DNA of 64,000 nt from Rattus norvegicus (Eukaryota > Chordata > Mammalia > Rodentia > Muridae), in contig NC_086031.1 in NCBI RefSeq assembly GCF_036323735.1, forward strand, positions 36,266,225-36,330,224. The letters run 5' to 3'. How positions within the stretch are numbered: the stretch's first letter is position 1; each line of letters opens with the position of its first letter. The notes beneath the pieces are model-generated. The model had not been told where the DNA came from and did not search any database. It was given only the letters and a program-made list of their open reading frames with translations. Below, in pieces: positions 55,158 to 64,000 of this stretch. A program made the position numbers and the translations under genes.

Positions 55158-55375
55158 AACCAGGCTGGAAATATTGCTCAACTGTTAAGAGCATGTGCTG
55201 CTATTTCAGAGGACTTAACCTGGGGTTCCAGCCCTCATGTCAGGTGACTTAAAGTAGATTCTCTACAGAGAATCCAATGTCCTTTTCTGGTCTCTGGAGG
55301 CACTTCAACATACATGAACACCTTACCAGTCCACACACCTACACACATAAATATTTGTTCCTTAGAGAAAAATGA
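55158..55375 (+). mobile_element. B3-type SINE
   Basis: 'caggctggaaatattgctca' is a decayed head; 'aagagcatgtgctgctattt' and 'ccttttctggtctctggagg' are the middle and 3' blocks; it ends 'cacacctacacacataaa'. Confidence 0.65.
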
Positions 55376-55588
55376 AATTGTAGGTAAACCTAACTTTTCA
55401 TTGAAAATATGTACCCATCCAATTATCTCAGTATATTTATTAACATGGATTATTTAAAGACATACTATACATCTGATGAAATTATATAAGCAAGTCAATA
55501 AAGTATTAAGTATTCCTTGATCTATCATATGTAATGTAAAGTTTGTTATACATTTTACACTGATTGTTTTATTGTATTTTTGTATTGG

Positions 55589-55623
<35 letters not shown>

Positions 55624-55690
55624 CTGATATATAATATGTTCGCAGTAAATGTTCCTTGAATCTACAGGGGAATCTTTTCACACTCTAGAT
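55376..55690. repeat. AT-rich DNA with (AC)n
   Basis: A (AC)n tract at 55591-55619. No SINE body is evident around it. Confidence 0.9.
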
Positions 55691-55805
55691 TATTATTAGA
55701 AGTGGCCTTTGGAGTAGTTTCTATTACCATTCTCTTTGCCTTTCAGAAGTGATAAAAAACCTGAATGAGATGAAGGGTTTGGCTCAAGGTTGTTTCCTGA
55801 GTAAA
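55691..55805 (-). mobile_element. Possible MIR fragment, antisense
   Basis: 'ctattaccattctctttgcc' through 'ggctcaaggttgtttcctg' vaguely follows the reversed MIR core (its gaggcacagagagg/gcccaaggtcac-like region). Weak. Confidence 0.3.
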
Positions 55806-56009
55806 AGGTGAGTAGACCATGAATGCCTCTTCTTTCCATCATGCTTCATCATCTCTCTGAGAGGTAATGGATGACTTGACCTGTACCGTACTGATGTGTG
55901 TGACTACACAGTAGCTTCAGTGGTCCTCTGAAGATTCAGAATGTGACACAACTTCCAGCTATCTTTAACGCTCTTGTTTCATAGTGGTTGTTTTAAAAAA
56001 TTTTTAAAT
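55806..56009. other. Unclassified DNA
   Basis: Nothing recognised. Confidence 0.4.
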
Positions 56010-56280
56010 TGTCTGTGTGTGTGTGTGTGATTGTCTAGGTTCTAAACTCAAGTTCTCTGGAAGAGCTGCAAGTGTTTTTAGTAACTGGACCATCTCTTCA
56101 ATCTCTGATCCATGAGTGAGACAGAGTCTCAGCTATCCCAGGCTAGTCTCAGTCTGAGTCCTGGAATGTACTGACACATCAAACTTATGTGGGGTTGGGG
56201 GCTGAACCAAAGTGATGGGGTTTCATGCTTGCTGAGCAAGCACTGCCAATACTGAACCACATCTCCAGCCCCCTACTCAC
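56010..56280 (-). mobile_element. B2/B3-like and B4-like SINE, antisense, adjacent
   Basis: 56010-56107 is a reversed B2/B3 piece ('aagttctctggaagagctgc', 'ggaccatctcttcaatct') with a (TG)n lead. 56108-56278 is a reversed B1-plus-ID composite ('cccaggctagtctcagtctg', 'tgctgagcaagcactgcca', 'accacatctccagcccc'). Confidence 0.65.
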
Positions 56281-56464
56281 CAGTTAATTTGCTTTATCTT
56301 TGCCGGTCATTTGCCTTACAAAACAGGTGTGTTGAGAACAGGACAAGTAGAATTATAGTCCATGTTAGCACACTTGTCTCTACAAGCTTAGTGGTACAAC
56401 ATTGAGGACATAATGTCTCCTCTGTTTTGAATCCATCCCCCAAAAAGAAAATGTGAATGTTGGT
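56281..56464. other. Unclassified DNA
   Basis: Nothing recognised. Confidence 0.4.
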
Positions 56465-56700
56465 ATGTGCTACGTTTCTAATATTTGCTTCATTTTCTAT
56501 ATATGTGTATATGGGGATAAATGTGCTCTGAGTACACGTGCCTGAAGAGGCTAAAGGAGAATGCTGAATCTCGTGGTGCTGGAGGTTGTGAAACAAAAGG
56601 CCGTGAATGGTCTGGTGTGAGTGCTGGGAACTAAATGTAGGCCCTCTGAAAAAAACAACATGAACTCTTAACTTCTGAGCCACCTCTCCAACTCCCATTT
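56465..56700 (-). mobile_element. B2/B3-type SINE, antisense
   Basis: 'gtgagtgctgggaactaaat', 'gccctctgaaaaaaacaaca' and 'ttctgagccacctctccaac' are the reversed middle and head. Confidence 0.65.
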
Positions 56701-56819
56701 TCTCTTGAGGAGCACAAGACTAAAATATTTTTAAGCTTTGCATTGCAGTATAGGAATATAGCATCTACTTTCTTTTTTTAACTAACCAACAGACTGACTG
56801 GCCAAATATATAAATAACC

Positions 56820-57430
56820 AGAATGTTGTGGTTTGCCCTGAAGTTATCTGTATTTTGATGCTAATTCCACTGCCCCAAGGAGAGCTGCCTAGTCAAATAC
56901 TCAGGAATCAACTGACTTTACCAGAACCTTTTCCCCATTGAATTTGTAAAGTACAGGTGAGGGTTAGGTACAGGATAGAAGGAGGCCTGTCATTGGAGGA
57001 GAAGGAAGGATGGGCAGGAGAGAAGTTTGAAGGAAGAGGAGGAGACTAGGACAGAGAGAAAGAGACAGGACAGAGGAGAGGGAGAGAAGCCATGGCAGGT
57101 GATTGATGTTAATATTCTGCTTTGTGTATTTACAGGTTGTTACAGGTTGTTATTAATGTTCCTAGGGATGGATGGTACCGGGCTTTGTATGTTTAAGTGG
57201 GCAATTAAATCTTATCAATTGGATCTCAGATTATTGTGTTGTGTGTTCTTTTATGTGAGGGTTTGACTGTAGGAAAGTGTGCAGCTGGGATGTGTTTCCA
57301 CCCAGATATCTAGCAGATATCTTGGGACACCAAGGTGCGGACCTAGCGGGGTAAAAGGCAACAATACCTTTTTATTTTTAGTTTTTTACAACAACACCAG
57401 AATCCTTGCTTCTACAAATTACTACAATAT
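56820..57430 (+). mobile_element. ERVL-type LTR (RMER15-like, tentative)
   Basis: The order 'gaagttatctgtattttgat', 'ctaattccactgccccaagg', a purine-rich stretch (56970-57090), 'gatgttaatattctgctttg', 'gttattaatgttcctaggga', 'cagcagatatcttgggacac' and a T-rich/ACAACACC end follows a rodent ERVL LTR that I recall. A 10-bp repeat 'acaggttgtt' is doubled at 57132-57151. No internal ERV sequence is attached, so it is probably a solo LTR. Confidence 0.55.
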
Positions 57431-57734
57431 CCAAAAATCGTAGAGAAATTTAAAAATAAATTATAGGACTTTTTCAAAAGTGTTGGTGAAAATAGCCAAC
57501 TAGCTTTTGGAGATCACTATCATAGACTACCGGGGTTTCTTAGTCACCAAAGAAAATGCCTTAGTGGAACAGCATAGAGAAAAAAGTCCCCAAAAGTATC
57601 TTTCTGTGGATGGCTCCATCAGTAAAACACATATAGCCTACACTGTGGATTTGAGTTTGATCTGTGGTATGTACATGGTAGGAAAGGACTGACTCCTGCA
57701 ACTTGTTCTCTGATCTCTGTCTATAAGATTTAGA

Positions 57735-57784
<50 letters not shown>

Positions 57785-57798
57785 CATGTGAACTTCAA
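57431..57798 (+). mobile_element. B4-like SINE 3' part and (AC)n
   Basis: 'gcctacactgtggatttgag' and 'tgttctctgatctctgtcta' are a decayed tRNA-like and tail part. The (AC)n run is at 57739-57781. The first 150 bp are unclassified. Confidence 0.45.
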
Positions 57799-60750
57799 AT
57801 GCTCATGGATTTGCAGCATTAACACAGTAAAACTGGCCATCTACAGATTCAATGCAATCCCCATCAAAATTTCAACATAATGCTTCAAAGACAAGGAAAT
57901 AGCAATTCTCAAATTGATCTGGAAAAGCAAAAAGTCTAGTATAGCGAAAATAATTCTTAACAATAAAAGAGTAGCTGGGGGAATCATCCTCCTTGACTTC
58001 CAGCTCTACTACAAAGAAATAGTGATAAAAATTCCATGGTATTGGTACAGAGACAGACAGGTTGATCAGTGGAATAGAATTGAAAACCCAGAAGTAATAA
58101 AACTACACACTTACATACACTTGATCTGTGGCAAAGAAACCAAAAATATAAAATGGAAAAAAGAAAGCATCTTTAATAAATGGTGCTGGTCTAATCGGCT
58201 GTCTGTATGTAGAAAACTGAAAACAGACCCATATTTGTCACTTTGTACAAAGCTCAAGTCCAAGTAGATCAATGACCTCAACATAAAACCAGATACACTC
58301 AATCTAATAGAAGAGAAAATGGGAAAAAGCTTTGAACTCCTTGGCACAGGGACAAATTTTCTAAACAGAACTTTAATCGCTCATGCTCTAAGATCAAGAT
58401 TTGATAAATGGGACTTTATGAAACTGGAAAGCTTCTGTAAGGCAAAGGACATAGTCAATAAGACAAACCGGCAATCTACAGACTGAGAAAAAAAACCTTC
58501 ATTAATTACACACCTGATAGAGGGTTAATATCCAAAATATATAAAGAACTCAAGAAGCTAACCACCAAAAGAACAACCAAACAAATTAAAAAAAGGGATA
58601 TAGAACTAAACCAATACTTGACAACAGAGGAATTTCCAATGGCTGAGGAGCACCTAAGAAATGTTCAAATTCTTAGTGATAAGAGAAATGCACATCAAAA
58701 TGACCCTGAGATTCTACCTTACAGGAATCAGAATGGCTAAGATCAAAACCTCAGGTGACAACACATGTTGTCAAGGACGTGGAGAAAGAAGAGCATTCCT
58801 CCATTGCTGATAAGATCGCAAACTGGTACATCCACTTTAGAAATTAATTTGGAGGTTCCTCAAAAAGTTGGAAATAGATCTACCTGAAGACTCATCAATA
58901 CCACTCTTGGGGATATATCAAAAGGTGCCCTACCATGCCACAGAGGTATATGATCCACTGTGTTCATAGCAACCTTATTTGCGATAGACAGAAGCTGGAA
59001 ACAGCCCAGATACCTCACCACAGAAGAATGGATACAGAAAATGTGGTTCGTTTGTACAGTGGAATACTACTCAGCTATTAAGAATGAGGACATCCTGAGT
59101 TTTGCAGGGAAATGGATGGAACTAGAAAATATTATCCTGAGTGAGGTAACTCAGAACCAAAAGGACATGCACAGTATTTACTTGCTAATATATGAGTATT
59201 AGCAACCCCCCTCCAAAAAAAAAAAGTACAGAATGCCCAAGATACAGTCCACAAAACTCAAAAATGTCAACAAACCGAAGGGCCCAAGTGAGGATGCCTC
59301 TGTCCCACTTGGGAGGGAGAAGAAAGCAACCACAAGGAGGGAAGGAGAAAGAGACCTGAGAGGAAAAGTGTTGGGGTGTGGGGTTAGGAGGGATTCATGA
59401 TCTGGTATGGAGTGGAAGAAAGTTCTAAAGCCCTGAGAGCTAGCAGAAAGAATGGAAACAGGCAGCCTCAAGAGTTAAGAGGTTGGGAGGACCTTCCAGA
59501 ATGTACCAGAGACCTGGGAGGTAAGAGACTCTCTGAGAGGTAATCCCTCTCAGTATTCAAAGGGGGAACCCTTGTAAAAATGCAGTACAGTGGGGAGAGG
59601 GAACTTGTAGAGCCCACCTCCAGCAGAAAGACAGGGCATCAAGTGAAGGATGGGTTTACTATCCCACAGTCAAAAATCCTAACCCATAATTATTCCTGTT
59701 TGAAAGAATTGCAGGGGTGGAAATGGAGAAGAGCCTAGGAAAAAAACGGTTCAGTGACAGGCCCAAAGGGAAATCTAGCTCAAGGGGAGGCCCCAAGTCC
59801 TGACACCATTGCTGAGGCTACGACCTGCTTACAAAAAGGGATGTATCATGACTGACCTCTGAAAGACCCAACAAGCAGCTAAAAGTGTCAGATGCAGATT
59901 ATTAACACTCAACCAATGAACAGAATCTGCTGACCCCTCTGGTTGAATTAGGAAAAAGATGGAGATGACTGAGGAGGAAGGCAACCCTATAGGAGGACCA
60001 GCAGTCTCAATAACCTGGACCCCAAGATCTCTCCGAAACTGGATCACCAACCAGGCTGCATACACCAGCTGAGGCCCTTAACACATAAGTAATAGAAGAC
60101 TACTGGGTCAGACTTCAGTCAGAGAAGATGCACTTAACCCTCAAGAGACTGGAGGCCCCAAGGAGTTTGAAGGTCTGGTAGGGTGGGTGCTAAGAGAGGA
60201 ACTTGACATGAACCACCACCCTTAAACCAGAAGCCATCCCCAATTGATAAGAGCTCTTAATAGAAAGGTAGATTTCTTCAATGGAGTCTTACTGGATATG
60301 CAAACTACACTTAAGGCAGACCATGACCAGTTATAGATGGCCACATAAAATGAATTGAATGGTATTTGTGAAAGGATTTGTTTTCGTTTTTAGTTTTGTG
60401 GAATTGTTTGTTTGTTTGTTTGTTTTCAGTTTGGCTTACATTGCTTTGCTTGGGCTTTTTAAAAACTTTTGCCTTACAGGTATTTTGCATATATATTATG
60501 GTTTCTAATTTTGTATTTTTATGGGATCTGTGTGTGCAAATGTGTACCTACATGTTTCTTGCATATTTTTCTTTGGCTCTTTTATTACTGTAATTTCTTT
60601 GTTTTGTCTTATTCTGGTTTGTTTTTATTTTATTTTGTTCAATAACACTTTTTTCCTAAAAAAAAAAAGAACAAAAGGTAGAATTTTGTGTAGAGGGGAA
60701 TTGGGGAGGATATAGGAGGGGTTGGGAGAGGGAAACCATGATAAGAATAT

Positions 60751-60755
<5 letters not shown>
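57799..60755 (+). mobile_element. Old L1, ORF2 C-terminal half with complete long 3' UTR
   Basis: 5'-truncated within ORF2. The ORF2 part (57800-59202) keeps collinear blocks but several frameshifts. The 3' UTR is long, about 1.5 kb: 'gggcccaagtgaggatgcct' (59279), the 'ccagagacctgggaggtaag' block, 'gaggccccaaggagtttgaa' (60150), a T/G-rich part (60380-60650), an A-run at 60657-60668 and 'gaggatataggaggggttgg' before the final (AT)n. This architecture fits an older rodent L1 subfamily different from the three young copies. Confidence 0.9.
57800..59202 (+). pseudogene. Old L1 ORF2 C-terminal remnant
   Basis: Readable pieces include KTDPYLSLCTKLKSK (to 58267) and, in another frame, the terminal block (58960-59202) with EEWIQKMWFVCTVEYYSAIK and a stop at 59200-59202. 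The Cys-rich zinc-knuckle-like region at about 58770 is degraded. No RT catalytic box is included. Confidence 0.9.

Positions 60756-60792
<37 letters not shown>
60756..60792. repeat. (AT)n microsatellite at the L1 3' end
   Basis: 37 bp of AT directly after the L1 3' UTR, probably grown from the tail. Flanking frames on the minus strand are repeat translation. Confidence 0.97.
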
Positions 60793-60795
<3 letters not shown>

Positions 60796-61577
60796 AATAA
60801 GAAAACTAGATAGACATGCATTGTCTGGGTGGGTCATGGAGGGATGCATAATATAAGGTTGCAGCTATGCATTAACTTAGGCTGTAAAAGTTAATTACAA
60901 AAGAAACCAGCACCACTAATGTTAGTTGTTATAATGCTCTCTTAAAGACAGGTTAAAGAAACAATTTGAGTACACAGTAGGTTAGCAGTCTTAAGTGACC
61001 TCCAGCTGTATTATTAACTTTGGCTATGAGGTTCAACAAAGTTCCAGGCTCCTAGTATGTAAGTGATTTTTTTTTAATAGTATGTCACCACATTTCTGAC
61101 CCAGCACTGAGATTTGGCTTCTGCCAGATTTATTTCTTGCAGGAGTTTGGACAGTTTGATAGATTCTGTGTCTTGTTTGAGATTCTCAGTGGGGAGAAGG
61201 TCGTTTGATGATGTAGCTGGAACCTGTGTCTGGGAGAACATGGTAGCACGTAACCTAAGTCTGAATGTCTGTCAGAGTGTCTGCAGTGCGGGCCTACAAG
61301 TGGGAAAAAGACATGGATGAATTCTGGCCAGAGCTCCAGAAAGGAAGCAGGATACTTGGCCTTCGGCATGCCTGAGTGGAATTGTGTAGTGGTCAAAAAA
61401 AGTAATAAATCCTCATGAAGGAAGGCTACTCAAGCAGTAATGTTTCTCCTGCTGCCTAACACTCATCAAAACAGATCCTTCTGGCTGATAGATATGCAGT
61501 TTTCAGAAAATTCTGTATGGTGAAGGATATAAAAGATTATTTTATTTGTTCTCATATGGGGACAGAAAGAAGAAAGA
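60793..61577. other. Unclassified DNA
   Basis: No recognised repeat over about 780 bp. Two frames of 68 and 88 codons (61114-61320 +, 61130-61396 -) overlap each other and are near chance. Confidence 0.4.
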
Positions 61578-61915
61578 GAAGGTTGTGGAGATAGCTCAGC
61601 TGGTAAGGTGGTTGCCTTACAAGTGTGAGAACCTGGCTTTATCTTCAGAATCCACATTACAAATGCTGGGAGGGATGCTAAGTGCTTGTAATCATGGGTT
61701 GGGGGCACAGAGATGCATGGACTGGAGAGCTGGACAGCTTAGCAGAAGCAGTGAGCTCCAGGCCAAGTCAGAGAACCCATCTTACAAAATGGAAAATGAA
61801 AACAGTGCTGTCACCTAAGGATGTCCTCTGGCTTCCACACATGTGCACAGACATGCATATAAATGCACATACACACAGAAAAATGCATATGCACACAGAA
61901 AAAAATTAAAAGGGA
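61578..61915 (+). mobile_element. B4-type composite SINE
   Basis: 'tggagatagctcagctggta' (ID-like head), 'atgctgggagggatgctaag' (B1-like start), 'gtcctctggcttccacacat' (3' block) and a CA/ATGCACAC tail to about 61895. Good order, moderate divergence. Confidence 0.7.
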
Positions 61916-63000
61916 GGAACTCTCAGAGATGCAGTCCTTTCTCAGTTCTTAACATACAGGGTTGACGTAATGTATTTGCCTCTTTCAAAGCTGGACTGTT
62001 CATTTTTCTTTTGGGTGGAAGTTTAGTTTAATCACAACGCATAGAAATTCTGATACATAGTAGAGACATATAACACAGTTAATTTTCTGCTTAAGAAACA
62101 TGAAGTAATAATTGAAATGATTAAGCATGGGCGAGAAAAATAAGTTAATAAATGGTGTGGAGATTAATAGCTTGCTACAGAATAAATATTACATCAGATA
62201 GCTCACACCTATGAAAATGGCTTTTTAGCAAAATTAAACATTTAAACGGAATACCAGGCCATTAAAATACAACCAGAAAGAAAGATCAAATTTCATTTAT
62301 CTGTGAAGAAAGATTTCAAAGAGTTTCTGTGCACACGAATGTAATAAAAAACCAGACGGGAAAATATAATAGACTCACGTAAAAGGAGAAACCTTAAGAT
62401 TCTGAAGTAAGTAAGGGGTTATGAAGCAGAAGTTATATTCAAGACAGAAACAGAATATTAGAGATTAATAGGATCTTTAATCAAAAATTAATAACAACAA
62501 TTTACAGAGAACCTCTACAAATTGATAAGTAAACCAAAAATTCTAATAGTAACCAAAAACATCCATTAGTAAATTAACACATAAACCCTAAGAGGACTGT
62601 AGTTTTCAAAATACAAATGTTAAAGAGCTATGTTTTAAAAGCATAAATCATGTTTTAAAATTTTAATTATTTCAGTAATCAGAAACAAACTTTTAAATAA
62701 ACTTGTATTATTGACCATTAAGTTAGAGGAAAAAAAAAGAAATGTCACCTGATCCCCAATTGTGTTAATGCTCAGTTGCATGGTTAAGCTAGCCTTCTAC
62801 TGTGGGAGTGCACAGTGTGCAAGGCACAGATGTACCAGTTAGAAACTAAATTGGCCATAGCAAAAACTAATGTAATAATTACTTAATTTAGGTGATGGTT
62901 TTTCCTACATAATGAGAAATCTGAAGATACAAGAGTCCACAGGTAGCAGACAGCTCACATTAGTCATCAAACCCACCCACACAGCACACATACAAACAAC
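61916..63000. other. AT-rich DNA, possibly ancient L1M in part
   Basis: 62170-62600 has a faint L1-like wording ('cagatagctcacacctatga') but the order is not convincing. No gene signal. Confidence 0.35.
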
Positions 63001-63210
63001 ACATGAATGAAACATGTACAACACTCATACAGCACCCATATCATATACATACATTCAAACCATATATATATATATATGTGTATATATATACACACATATG
63101 ACACATTCACACTACACATTCATAACACATCAAATATTACACATTATATACGTAACCACACCATACACTGACAATAAACACACTACACACAGAGATACAC
63201 ACAAACATAC
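63000..63210. repeat. (CA)/(TA)-rich low-complexity DNA
   Basis: ACAC, CATA and TATA repeats, including (TA)n at 63062-63080 and a 'gtgtatatatatacac' palindrome. No SINE body can be seen. Confidence 0.8.
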
Positions 63211-63217
63211 CTCACAG

Positions 63218-63612
63218 TTTTCTTAGTTAGGGTTACTCTTGCTATGATAAAACACCATAACTAAAAAAACTCTGCTTTGGGGATGAAAGGATATATTTTC
63301 CTCATAGTTACTTGTAAAAGCTTATCATTAACAACAGTTAGGTCGGGGTTTAAATAGGATAAAAGCTAACCATGGAGGGGTGCTTCTTACTGGCTTGTTC
63401 CTCACAGCTTGCATAGCTTGTTTCCTTACGGAACCTGGGACCAGCAATCTGAGTGGCTCCACCTACAGCGGGCTAGGCCCTCCCCCATTAATCACTAATC
63501 TGATTCCCTGAAGGCCTGACTATGGCCAAATCTTATGGAGATTTTCTCATGTGAGGCTCCCTCCTTCCTGATGACTGCAGTCAGGGTCAAACTGACACAA
63601 AGCTAGCCAGTA
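63218..63612 (-). mobile_element. Rodent LTR-like repeat (type A), antisense, well preserved
   Basis: 'cttagttagggttactcttg', 'tgctatgataaaacaccata', 'ctaggccctcccccattaat', 'cctgatgactgcagtcaggg' and 'actgacacaaagctagccag' give a nearly complete copy of the family seen at 3819. It is the least diverged member here and the best query for naming it. Confidence 0.7.
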
Positions 63613-63739
63613 TGATTCTTCCCCCCACACAGACATACATATACACCAAGCAATCACCCTTTATCACACCACATACAACTCTCTCACACACAGAGACATA
63701 AGCACACCATACACATCTTACCACACACTCACCCATACA

Positions 63740-63789
<50 letters not shown>
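63740..63789. repeat. (AC)n microsatellite
   Basis: About 50 bp of AC. The minus-strand 70-codon open frame over it is repeat translation. Confidence 0.98.
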
Positions 63790-63792
<3 letters not shown>

Positions 63793-63935
63793 CACACATG
63801 TCTATTGCTGGATATCTTACAGGAAGGTAAGTTGATTAGAATAGGCAATTATCTGTTTACTCAAAATTTCCATGTTGTTTACTTTTAGGACTTCTGTTTT
63901 CATTTATAAGAAGTAATCCTAAAAGATGTTCAATC

Positions 63936-64000
63936 AAGGGACTGGATGTAGATCTCTCCTGAGAGATACATCCAGAGCATGTCCAATACAGAGGTCAATG
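63936..64000 (+). mobile_element. L1 3' UTR start, cut by the window edge
   Basis: 'ggactggatgtagatctctc' and 'tccaatacagaggtcaatg' match the 3' UTR block at 6279-6342 of the young L1 with several differences, so this is an older truncated copy continuing beyond the window. Confidence 0.8.

Overview
This window reads as rodent nuclear DNA, almost certainly rat (Rattus). The evidence is two ID-type SINEs with intact pol III boxes and flanking target-site duplications, three L1 copies sharing the G-rich 3' UTR of rat L1, many degenerate B1, B2/B3 and B4 SINEs, and frequent long (CA)n, (TG)n and (TC)n tracts. No host gene, rRNA, tRNA or CRISPR array can be supported. Most open frames are L1 ORF pieces, frames antisense to L1, or translations of microsatellites.

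Layout. 1-5404: AT-rich DNA with SINEs, microsatellites and two LTR-like rodent repeats. 5405-6766: young 5'-truncated L1 (+). 8330-9174: second young truncated L1 (-). 9175-10035: repeat-poor block. 10036-10469: older L1 3' end inside a perfect 16-bp target-site duplication. 10470-14696: SINEs, LTR-like sequence and an exact 35-bp tandem duplication. 14697-20719: near-full-length L1 (-) with 5' UTR, ORF1, ORF2 and 3' UTR, disabled by stops, a frameshift, an internal deletion of about 0.5 kb and an ID insertion. 21295-23170: LTR-like pieces and an ORF2 fragment. 23815-30505: old (Lx-like) L1 with 5' UTR, ORF1, ORF2 and 3' UTR remnants, interrupted by two LTR-like inserts. 30590-49330: SINEs, LTR-like repeats, ancient L1M and L2 fragments, several repeat-poor blocks, and one young ID at 39466. 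49380-51395: GC-richer, internally repetitive unit ending in a polyadenylation-like signal. 51400-57790: SINEs, unique DNA and an ERVL-type LTR. 57799-60755: old L1 (+) with ORF2 C-terminal half and a complete long 3' UTR. 60800-64000: AT-rich DNA, a B4 SINE, an LTR-like repeat, microsatellites and the start of another L1 3' UTR that runs off the window.

The only biology that works together here is retrotransposition. L1 supplies the endonuclease and reverse transcriptase that mobilise ID, B1 and B2 RNAs, which explains the A-tails and target-site duplications. Insertion order can be read from nesting: ID at 16044 landed in an L1 that was already in place, and two LTR-like elements sit within the older Lx-type L1. 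Nothing here is convincing as a new biological system. The best second-look items are the irregular repeat unit at 49.4-51.4 kb, the nested L1 at 23.8-30.5 kb, two repeat-poor blocks, and a 59-nt exon-like cassette at 39.9 kb. SINE and LTR family names are from memory of consensus sequences and should be read as tentative; L1, ID and microsatellite calls are firm.
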